A stretch of DNA of 39,860 nt from Clostridia bacterium. Its GTDB lineage: Bacteria; Bacillota; Clostridia; Oscillospirales; CAG-272. The stretch lies in assembly GCA_900767415.1 (NCBI GenBank), contig CAAFYZ010000051.1, positions 1 to 39,860 of the forward strand, read 5' to 3'. The position numbers and the translations under genes were made by a program. Position 1 is the stretch's first letter; every line of letters starts with the position of its first letter. The notes beneath the pieces were generated by a model that had not been told where the DNA came from, made no database searches, and saw only the letters and a program-made list of their open reading frames with translations. Positions 9,495 to 16,415 of this stretch are shown piece after piece.

Positions 9495-9985
9495 ATAAAG
9501 CTCTATAATCTCCTCAGCAGTGTGATCTGATCTACACGTTGCTGCTATGTCCTGTACCGCTACAATGGGGCAATCCCTGTGAATCACGCTACGGTAGTTC
9601 CCCTGCTTATGCCGGATTCCCCCGCATGAATGAGCATCTCTGCGACCATGAGATTCTCACATCCGACTTGTTATCTCCAAGACCGGGATGAAATCGCAGA
9701 TGATGTTATCATCGACATCTCGCCACAGTATCATCAGGCATAAACTCGGCGGCTACAGCTGCATCCATAAAAGTGCTCTTTTGGGGCATTTGACCTCATC
9801 TTGCCTTCGCTCACGCTCATGCTCTCGGCATTTTGCACTACCAGAAGCAGCATTTCAAATTCCGACCGCTTTTCGAATTCGCGGTAAAACACATCAAGTT
9901 CCGGTCGGCGACCGAGAAGCGACATGGCTTCGGCAAGAATGCAAAGCAACTGCGGAAGCTTGTCCGGTCTGAAATAACATATCAT
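9495..9985 (-). pseudogene. Decayed remnant including a sugar-transferase fragment
   Basis: No intact gene is present between the two hairpins. On the minus strand, positions 9970-9869 encode about 34 residues (DKLPQLLCILAEAMSLLGRR and on to FYREFEK) that closely match DELPQLFCIFIGTMSIVGPR of the intact sugar transferase at 10149-11045. The key Pro of the GPRPE motif has become Arg, giving GRRPE. The match then stops and the rest is broken by stops in all frames. The 3' end holds another possible scrap (ending DHTAEEIIELYKEK) that I do not recognise. This is best explained as the remains of a duplicated priming transferase, possibly joined to another dead gene. Confidence 0.65.
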
Positions 9986-10058
9986 TGAAAAACCGACAAT
10001 GTATCGTTGATTAACATAACTACTTTTTCTTGTTAATGCCCTCTTTGTATTTTCATAA

Positions 10059-10099
10059 AAAACGGCTCAGACTCATCTCAAAGAGGTCTGAGCCGTTTT
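10059..10099 (-). terminator. Intrinsic terminator inside the polysaccharide operon
   Basis: The arms AAAACGGCTCAGAC (10059-10072) and GTCTGAGCCGTTTT (10086-10099) form a 14-bp stem. On the minus strand the second arm runs straight into six U residues. It lies about 50 bases after the stop of the priming sugar transferase and before the remaining operon genes. Full-length expression would therefore need read-through, antitermination or another promoter. Confidence 0.75.
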
Positions 10100-10148
10100 C
10101 TTACCTTCAAGCTCGTTACGACTTGTTACAACGGCGGACATCCGTTTT

Positions 10149-11045
10149 TCATTTCGCTCCATCATGTGAAAAAACAACTGCCACGGTTTTTACCATGATT
10201 TTTAAGTCTAAAAGAATGGAACGATGTTCTATGTACTCAATATCTTTCAGAACTTTCTCTTGCGGGGAAAGGTTATAGCCACCTGTGACTTGCGCCAATC
10301 CGGTCAGTCCGGGTTTGACTTTTAAGCGCTCGCTAAATCCGTGTACATGCTTTTCAAATTCCCGATAAAAAACTGCCAATTCCGGACGCGGTCCTACAAT
10401 CGACATCGTTCCGATGAATATGCAAAACAGTTGCGGAAGCTCGTCCAACCTAAATTTTCGAAGAACGTGTCCTACTCGCGTAATACGTGCATCATTCTCT
10501 CCGTCCGACCATCTCACACCGGATTTCTCTGCATTTACACACATGGAACGAAATTTCAAAATTGTGAAACGCCGCCCTTTTAATCCCACTCTTGCCTGCT
10601 TGAAAAGAACAGGACCGGGCGAAGTGATTTTTATTATAATCGCAATAAACAACATCAAGGGAGTCAACGCAATGATCGCCGCCAAGGACAGAACGATATC
10701 AAAGATTCGCTTTATAAAATCATATATCGGCTTATGCTTCAGTTTCCCCAAGCAATCAACGTTATAGAACTCATTCTCCCCATAATTGTACGGCATTACC
10801 AATGCGGGAGGCGTTGCCTGCGACATTAAGGTACTCTCGTCGGTAAAATGATGTTTTTTGTTTTTTTCTTTCGCTGTCCTTGCTATTTCTTCGTAACAAT
10901 GTGCACAACATTGTCCATAGCCGGGAATATAATACTCGCGTTCGGCAACATCATCGGCAAAGGTATAGGGGGTCTCTCTGTTACAGCGAACGCACTTTTC
11001 ACGTACCAATTCCTGTGTTATGTCTTGTTCAGTCGCAATAGCCAT
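10149..11045 (-). CDS. Priming undecaprenyl-phosphate sugar-1-phosphate transferase with Cys-rich N-terminal extension
   Basis: The 298-residue enzyme probably starts the repeat unit by moving a sugar-1-phosphate onto undecaprenyl phosphate at the inner membrane face. The C-terminal ~195 residues are the bacterial sugar transferase (WcaJ/WbaP/EpsL catalytic) domain. This comprises a hydrophobic helix (DIVLSLAAIIALTPLMLFIA), then PGPVLFKQARVGLKGRRF, LKFRSM, LDELPQLF and VGPRPELAVF, and ends KPGLTGLAQVTGG. The N-terminal ~90 residues replace the usual membrane domain and contain CVRC (18-21) and CCAHC (46-50), which look like a zinc-binding pair. The ATG at 11045 has AAAGG 8 bases upstream; a TTG at 11069 is less likely. 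It is the first gene after the consensus promoter at 11163-11191. Confidence 0.88.
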   Translation of the reverse strand: MAIATEQDITQELVREKCVRCNRETPYTFADDVAEREYYIPGYGQCCAHCYEEIARTAKEKNKKHHFTDESTLMSQATPPALVMPYNYGENEFYNVDCLGKLKHKPIYDFIKRIFDIVLSLAAIIALTPLMLFIAIIIKITSPGPVLFKQARVGLKGRRFTILKFRSMCVNAEKSGVRWSDGENDARITRVGHVLRKFRLDELPQLFCIFIGTMSIVGPRPELAVFYREFEKHVHGFSERLKVKPGLTGLAQVTGGYNLSPQEKVLKDIEYIEHRSILLDLKIMVKTVAVVFSHDGAK

Positions 11046-11162
11046 GAATCCAACCTTTCGACGATACAAAAGCGAGAAAGAACATGTCCGACCACCCGAT
11101 TATCGGCAAAATCCGTAATGGCAACCCGAAAAAAAGATACCCGCTTTGCATTTTCTTTGTAT

Positions 11163-11191
11163 ATTATATCATACATTTGCTCTTGTGTCAA
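11163..11191 (-). promoter_or_regulatory. Consensus SigA promoter of the polysaccharide operon
   Basis: On the minus strand TTGACA (11191-11186) and TATAAT (11168-11163) are separated by exactly 17 bases, a perfect match to the vegetative consensus. The start point would fall near 11156, giving a leader of about 110 bases before the priming transferase ATG at 11045. Confidence 0.85.
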
Positions 11192-11233
11192 TGATTTTTC
11201 TATTTTAATATTATAAATACTACAACTCGCGAC

Positions 11234-11270
11234 AAAAAGTCTGCCGACTGTAACCATCGGCAGACTTTTT
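11234..11270 (-). terminator. Terminator after the trmL-ligase-murE-pepF operon
   Basis: The arms AAAAAGTCTGCCGA (11234-11247) and TCGGCAGACTTTTT (11257-11270) are fully complementary with a 9-base loop. The U tract on the minus strand ends the transcript about 30 bases after the oligoendopeptidase stop codon. The structure also has Ts on the plus strand. It separates the peptidase operon from the polysaccharide promoter. Confidence 0.85.
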
Positions 11271-11300
11271 ATGTGTTTCTCTGTCAATTCCCGCAAATTG

Positions 11301-13011
11301 TCAGGATTCGGCTTTTTCGACTTTATCGAAGAGTTCGTCGGCGATCCGTGCGACCTCCCGGGCGAGGTCGCAAAGGGAGCCGTCCTTGAAGGGGGACGCG
11401 ATCCCCGCTTCTTCGACCAATGCGGGGAACGCCTTCTGTCCGCCCTGACGGACGAAGTTCAGATAATCGGCGAAGGCGCCTTTATAATCCTTGCGCGATT
11501 TCAGGAAGAAGCCGAAGGCGACCGTCTGTGCAAGGCAGTAGTCGATGTAGTAGAACGGCGACTCATAGATGTGCATCTGATATTGCCATCTCGTCCCTTC
11601 TTCGAGGTACGGGATACCGGCATAGGAGAGGTAGGGACGATATTTTTTCTCGAGGTCGCGATAGACGCGCTTCCTGTCCTCGGGGGTGTAGTCGGGGTGC
11701 TCGTAGATCACGTGCTGGAATTCATCGACGATCACGCCGTACGGAATGAAGCAGAAGGAATCGAGCATATGCTTCAGACGGTAGGCATCGGCGCCGTCGC
11801 CGCAGAACATCTCCATATATTTTTCCGCGAAGAATTCCATCGACATGGAATGGCACTCCGCCGTCTCCATGCCGCCGACGTTCAGCTCCTGATCCCCTTC
11901 TTCAAACATGAAGTGTGCGGCAAGGGCATGACCGAACTCGTGCGTGATGACGTCGAGGTCGGAACTCGTGCCGTTGAAGTTCGCGAGAATGAAGGGCTGC
12001 TTCCAATCGGCGAACTCGGTGCAATAGCCGCCGCCCCACTTGCCGTCGCGGGACTCGACGTCGAACGCTTCCGCCTCCTGCATTTCCCGCATGAAGGCAC
12101 CGGTGACGGGGCTCATGTCGTCATACATCTTCTGTGCGGCGGCGAAAATCCCCTTTTCGTCCAGAATCGGATCGGGCGACGCGCCGTTTGTATAGGTTTC
12201 GTTGTCATAGAACATCATCTGACCGAGGTCGAGATCTTTTGTCACTCTGTCCTTGATCGCCTTTACCGCGGGGACAAGGTCGCGCGCGACGTTCTCGCGG
12301 AAGTGCGCCACCATCTCTCTGTCGTAGTCGATGCGTCCCATGCGGTAATAGCCGAGCTCGACGAAATCGCGGTAACCGAGCTTATGCGCGATGTCTGTAC
12401 GGATCTTCACAAGTTCGTCGTAGATGCGGTCGAGCGTCTCCGCGTTCTTTTCGAGCCCCTTGCCGATCGCTTCGGCGGCGGCACGGCGGACGTTTCTGTC
12501 GGCGTGCGAAAGATAGCCGCGAAGAACCGAGAGCGGAAGTTCTTTTCCGTCGTATTCAAACTTCATTTCGCTCATGAACTTGGAATATTCGGTCGTCAGA
12601 GCGTTTTCTTTTTTTGCACTCTTCGGTGACGAGGGGCGAAAATGCCTTTCTCTGCACTTCAAAGCTCTTGAAGATACGCGGATTGAGTTTCTTTTCCAGT
12701 TCCGGGCGGAAAGGCGTATCGAGCATGAGCGATGCGTAGGCGGTCAGAAGCTCGGAAAACTCCGGATTCTTTTCGTCGTAATATTCCACTTCCGACTGAT
12801 AGAATTCGTCACGGGTGTTCAGGGTAAAGCGGCAGTTCGAGAGCGATGCGGCGGTAGAGTAATGGCGCATCTCGGCAAGCCACGCTTCTCTTGCGCGCAA
12901 AATGTCTTCCGCACTCTTCGCGCTCTTCATCGCAGTCTCAAAAGCGGTAAACGCCGCTTTTCCCTCTTCGATCGTATACCGCTTGTATACGATGTCTTTT
13001 ACTTTGGTCAT
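11301..13011 (-). pseudogene. pepF: Oligoendopeptidase F (M3 family metallopeptidase), reading frame broken at an A7 run
   Basis: Two overlapping minus-strand frames (N-terminal part 13011-12556; C-terminal part to 11301) together give an M3B oligoendopeptidase of the usual length, about 569 residues. The enzyme cleaves short peptides in the cytoplasm. The zinc site HEFGH is encoded near 11942-11928, and the third-ligand helix GGMETAECHSMSMEF follows. The N-terminal frame ends its homology at SPLVTEEC and the other resumes at KKENALTTEYSKFM. The junction is a run of seven A (12615-12609 on the minus strand); six A would restore a single frame. This could be a true frameshift, a slippage-expressed gene or an assembly error. 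It has a GGAGGAG ribosome site before the ATG at 13011 and is the last gene of the operon. Confidence 0.85.
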
Positions 13012-13046
13012 CGTTTTCTCCTCCGTATCTTTTTTCTAAAAGTGTA

Positions 13047-14495
13047 TCACACGGCGGAGGGATTGTCAAGGGACGCGAGAATATTTTTTTCGGAAAACGG
13101 GAAAATCCCCTGCGCGGTTTTCTGAAAAGTTTCGTGCCCTTTTCCGAGAAGAAGGATTACGTCGCCCGGTGCGGAGATGCGGTACGCATATCGGATCGCC
13201 TCGGCGCGGTCGGGAACGATCTTCGCTTTGGTCTTATCAGAAAAGCAGGAATAGATGTCGGCACAGATGCCGAGGGGGTCTTCTCTGCCCGGGTCGTCCG
13301 AGGTAATGACGGCAAAATCCGCGGTGCTCTCCACCGCGCGGGCAAGCGACGCTCTGCGCCCTTCGCTCCTCTCTCCCACCGAGCCGAAGACGGCGATGCG
13401 GGCACCGCAAGAGAGGCGTCCCGCCGTCCCGACGACTTTACGCACGCTGTCTTCGTTATGTGCAAAATCGATGATGAAAAGGCGACCGCCGACCGTCATG
13501 CGCTCGAAACGCCCCGGCACCGTCACGCCGGCGAGCGCGGGAAGAAAGCGTGCGGCACGCACGCCGGTCAGGCACTCCGCCGCGCAAAGCGCAAGGAGAG
13601 CGTCCGTGAGATAATGGCGTCCCGGCAAAGAAATCGTGCCTTCGGTGCCCGAAAGCGAAAAGCGCGTCCCGTCTATCCCTTCTGCGAGAATATGCGCGCG
13701 GAAATCTCCGCACTCTCCGAGTGAGCAGAAGCGTCGGTGCGAAACGTCCGAAACCATATAGGCGGCAGCGGGATCGTCCCCGTTCGCAATCGCCGTCTCC
13801 ACGCCGTATGCCGTGAAAAACGAGCGTTTTGCCGCGCGATATTCGGCGAGATCGCGATGTTCCGTCGTGCCGATGTGGTCGGGAGAAAAAGAGGTGAAGA
13901 CGCCGAGGGAAAACGGAATCCCGTAGACCCTGCCGTCGGCGAGTGCCTGACTCGACACTTCCGTGACGACCGTCCCGATTCCCCGCCCGACAAAATCGGC
14001 AAAGAGCGGGACCGTCTCGAAAAGCGAAGGCGTCGTGTTCTCCGTCGGTAACATTCCGTCACCGGTATCGACGCCGAGCGTGCCGAGAAGCGCCGTTTTT
14101 TCTCCCGCATACCGCAAAAGGCGGGTGAGAAAAAATGCGGTGGTCGTCTTGCCTTTCGTACCGGTGATTCCCACGAAACGCAATTTTCGTTCCGGGTTCC
14201 CGTATCGTCGAAAAAGAAGTTCTGCCGAAGTTTTTATCAAGGATTTGCATATTATCTGCAGCGCATCGCTTGGCAAAAGCAGTTTTTTCTCCGAGAGAAA
14301 GGTGCGACAGCCACGGCGGTAGGCATCGGGTGCGAATGCACCGCCGTCCGCGTGATGTCCCCGCCGCGCGACGAAAAGATAGGTATCGTCGCCGATATGG
14401 CGCGAGTCGTCCGTAATGTGAAGGATCTCGGAATCTCTCCCTTTGCCGACGAAAGACAGTTCCGCCGTATCGGACAAAAGTTTTGAAAGTCTCAT
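13047..14495 (-). CDS. murE: MurE-like UDP-MurNAc-tripeptide ligase
   Basis: The 482-residue Mur ligase has the ATP loop GITGTKGKTTTAFFL at residues 109-123, a central domain (TTPSLFETV, TEVSSQALADGR) and DFAHNEDSVRKVVG at the start of the C-terminal domain. Mur ligases of this type add the third stem-peptide residue to UDP-MurNAc-L-Ala-D-Glu in the cytoplasm. The motif that reads DNPR in diaminopimelate-adding enzymes is DDPG here (TSDDPGREDP), so Dap specificity is not supported; lysine, ornithine or another residue is possible. The ATG at 14495 follows a strong AGGAGGT and overlaps the stop of the upstream ATP-grasp gene (ATGA); the longer frame upstream is out-of-frame noise from that gene. 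It may be the only MurE or a second copy; the window cannot tell. Confidence 0.87.
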   Translation of the reverse strand: MRLSKLLSDTAELSFVGKGRDSEILHITDDSRHIGDDTYLFVARRGHHADGGAFAPDAYRRGCRTFLSEKKLLLPSDALQIICKSLIKTSAELLFRRYGNPERKLRFVGITGTKGKTTTAFFLTRLLRYAGEKTALLGTLGVDTGDGMLPTENTTPSLFETVPLFADFVGRGIGTVVTEVSSQALADGRVYGIPFSLGVFTSFSPDHIGTTEHRDLAEYRAAKRSFFTAYGVETAIANGDDPAAAYMVSDVSHRRFCSLGECGDFRAHILAEGIDGTRFSLSGTEGTISLPGRHYLTDALLALCAAECLTGVRAARFLPALAGVTVPGRFERMTVGGRLFIIDFAHNEDSVRKVVGTAGRLSCGARIAVFGSVGERSEGRRASLARAVESTADFAVITSDDPGREDPLGICADIYSCFSDKTKAKIVPDRAEAIRYAYRISAPGDVILLLGKGHETFQKTAQGIFPFSEKNILASLDNPSAV

Positions 14496-15697
14496 CCCGC
14501 ACCTCCTGCGAGAGCGGCGGCGCGCCGCCGTCCGTGAAGAAAAGTATACAGGCGTCGGATCGGATTCCCTCTGAGGTCCGGTCGGTAGGAAAACGGAGAA
14601 GCGACGGCGCCCGCACGAAAAAGTTCTTCCGCACGCGAAAGCAGGAATCGATCCGTCGCATACCGACGGACGGCGTCCATCGGCACGCAGTGCCAAAGGA
14701 CTTCGGAACAGGAAAAATCCGTATTCTGCGTCCGTCCGGAAAGGACGGAAACCAGAGAGGAAAAGAGATTTACCCCGGCGGCGCGGGTATAGTCCGAGCT
14801 TCTCCCCTGTCTTGCGTTCAACTCAAGGACATAGGTCTTTTCTCCTTCGGTCAGAAGGTCGAAGTTCGCGATTCCGCGATAGCCGATCGCCTCGAGAAAG
14901 CGGATCAACCGCAAAGAGAACCGATCCGGCGGTCGGGTCAGAATCGCGGCATAATTCCCCTGTGCCGTGCCGCCGCGTTCCTCCAGCAGAATGTCGCCGA
15001 GTACGGCACGCCGCGCGACGGCTTCCGCGTCGCAGAATACCGTCAGGGTCGATCGGCGGGTCGGGTGTATCAGCCGCTGAAGCAAAAGGCGTCCCGGATA
15101 CCCGGACGCGTAAATCCTGTCGGCAATCCCCTTCGCCTCCTCCGCCGTCTTCGGAAACCAGACTTTTTGCATTCCCGGGAACGGAAACCGCCAATAGGCG
15201 GAACTGTCTGCCGGTTTCAGCACGGCGGGATACGGGATCGCTCCCGAAAAATCGCGGACTTCCCGCTCTCCCCGCACGGAAAAAACCAACGTCTCCGGGT
15301 GTCCTATCCCGAAGCGGTCAAGAAGACAGGAAAAAGACGCCTTCTCCGAGACTTCCCGATACAGTGAAAGATCCGGGATGAGAAACCGATAGGCGTCGCA
15401 AAGATATTCTCTTGAATTTTCGAGAAATTCCGTATACCAGTCGGCACACGGGATCAGAACCGGCATTTTCCCTTTCGATACCGGCGCATGGGAAAAGGTA
15501 CGGAGCACGGCACCCCCGCGGTCCGTGTCGGCAAGGGTCGGTTCTATATGCGGTCGCAGAATATGCGAATATCGGGTGATTCCGACGGAATATCTGCCGA
15601 AAGCGTCCGACGTGACTCCGTATGCTTCATGCAGGGCGACGGCGACGGAGTAAGCATTCAGATCCAGTCCCAAAAGAACGGGGGCAACAGAAGGCAT
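14492..15697 (-). CDS. ATP-grasp carboxylate-amine ligase, D-aspartate ligase (AslA/Aslfm)-like
   Basis: The 401-residue protein begins VAPVLLGLDLNAYSVAVALH and ITRYSHIL, matching the N-terminal pattern of the D-aspartate ligase family. It continues with the ATP-grasp features YPAVLKPADSSAYW (about residue 175) and GYRGIANFDLL, plus the metal-binding ELNARQGRSSDY (about 310). In Enterococcus faecium and lactococci this family activates D-Asp and attaches it to the side chain of the third stem-peptide residue of peptidoglycan precursors. Here the gene is translationally coupled (ATGA overlap) to a MurE-like ligase lacking the Dap motif, which fits a cross-bridge function. Other ATP-grasp substrates remain possible. 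A GAGAGG ribosome site lies 5 bases before the ATG, and the gene follows trmL by 18 bases. Confidence 0.75.
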   Translation of the reverse strand: MPSVAPVLLGLDLNAYSVAVALHEAYGVTSDAFGRYSVGITRYSHILRPHIEPTLADTDRGGAVLRTFSHAPVSKGKMPVLIPCADWYTEFLENSREYLCDAYRFLIPDLSLYREVSEKASFSCLLDRFGIGHPETLVFSVRGEREVRDFSGAIPYPAVLKPADSSAYWRFPFPGMQKVWFPKTAEEAKGIADRIYASGYPGRLLLQRLIHPTRRSTLTVFCDAEAVARRAVLGDILLEERGGTAQGNYAAILTRPPDRFSLRLIRFLEAIGYRGIANFDLLTEGEKTYVLELNARQGRSSDYTRAAGVNLFSSLVSVLSGRTQNTDFSCSEVLWHCVPMDAVRRYATDRFLLSRAEELFRAGAVASPFSYRPDLRGNPIRRLYTFLHGRRRAAALAGGAG

Positions 15698-15715
15698 ACA
15701 ACCTCTCTTCCGTCC

Positions 15716-16207
15716 TCATTCTTCCGAAAGCGCACCGCAAAAAGAAAACCCCGGGAAGCCGCGCTGTCTCAGCACTTCGTATACGGCAACCGCAACGGAG
15801 TTCGACAGGTTCAGGCATCGCACGTCGGGAAGCATCGGTATGCGCAGGCAACGCTCGCGATGGGAAAGAAGCAGATCTTCCGGCAGACCGACCGATTCCC
15901 TTCCGAACATCAGAAACACGCGTTCGGGATAGGTGATCTCTGTATAGCACCTCTCCCCTTTCGCGCTGAAATAATAGATGTCGGCATCGGGATTTTTACG
16001 GAAAAAGTCGTCGGCGTCGTCGTAATACGTAACATCCAGCTTGTTCCAATAATCGAGCCCGGCACGCTTTAGCGTCCGGTCGGAAATTTCAAAGCCGATC
16101 GGACGGATGATATGCAATGCCGTGCCCGTTACGGCGGCGGTGCGGGAGACGTTCCCCGTATTCTGCGGAATCTCGGGAGAATAAAGAACGATATTGATAT
16201 TTTTCAC
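15716..16207 (-). CDS. trmL: tRNA (cytidine(34)-2'-O)-methyltransferase
   Basis: The 163-residue SPOUT-class methyltransferase has the length of TrmL. Motifs are NIVLYSPEIPQNTGNVSRT at the N-terminus (motif 1), VFLMFGRESVGLPEDLL in the middle and RCLNLSNSVAVAVYEVLRQ near the C-terminus, forming the knotted SAM site. It methylates the wobble-position ribose of certain leucine tRNAs in the cytoplasm. I chose the GTG at 16207, since AAAGGAT lies about 10 bases upstream and a promoter (16245-16272) places the transcript start near 16238, downstream of the other in-frame ATG (16246). It heads the operon with the ATP-grasp, MurE-like and peptidase genes. Confidence 0.88.
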   Translation of the reverse strand: MKNINIVLYSPEIPQNTGNVSRTAAVTGTALHIIRPIGFEISDRTLKRAGLDYWNKLDVTYYDDADDFFRKNPDADIYYFSAKGERCYTEITYPERVFLMFGRESVGLPEDLLLSHRERCLRIPMLPDVRCLNLSNSVAVAVYEVLRQRGFPGFSFCGALSEE

Positions 16208-16244
16208 TTTCAGTATATCCTTTTTTTCATGCCTTATGTATTTC

Positions 16245-16272
16245 ATTGTAGCGAAAACGCGCAAAATGTCAA
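16245..16272 (-). promoter_or_regulatory. SigA-type promoter for the trmL operon
   Basis: On the minus strand TTGACA (16272-16267) and TACAAT (16250-16245) are separated by 16 bases. The predicted start near 16238 gives a leader of about 30 bases before the GTG codon of trmL. It is divergent from the secA promoter region, about 95 bases away. Confidence 0.75.
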
Positions 16273-16341
16273 GTCCCGAAGGCAAAATTCCGCAAAAGAC
16301 GAAAATTTTTACATTTTGTGCTATTATTTTTACTGTATTTA

Positions 16342-16350
16342 TGCTATACT
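16342..16350 (+). promoter_or_regulatory. secA: Extended -10 promoter for secA
   Basis: The sequence TGCTATACT is an extended -10 element (TGnTATACT) about 66 bases before the secA ATG. No good -35 hexamer is present at 16-18 bases upstream (only AT-rich sequence), as is common for extended -10 promoters. The assignment rests on this motif and its position. Confidence 0.5.
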
Positions 16351-16415
16351 GAATGCGATTATCATTTTTGACAGCGCCCGTCGGCTCTTGTCCGTCGGGT
16401 CTTATGGGAGAAACT

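Noticed and set aside
11018..11296. A 92-codon minus-strand frame ahead of the priming transferase
   Set aside because: It runs through the terminator hairpin and the perfect promoter at 11163-11191; not a gene.
11271..12629. A 452-codon plus-strand frame opposite the oligoendopeptidase gene
   Set aside because: It mirrors the real peptidase (HEFGH zinc site on the other strand) and starts inside the terminator hairpin region.
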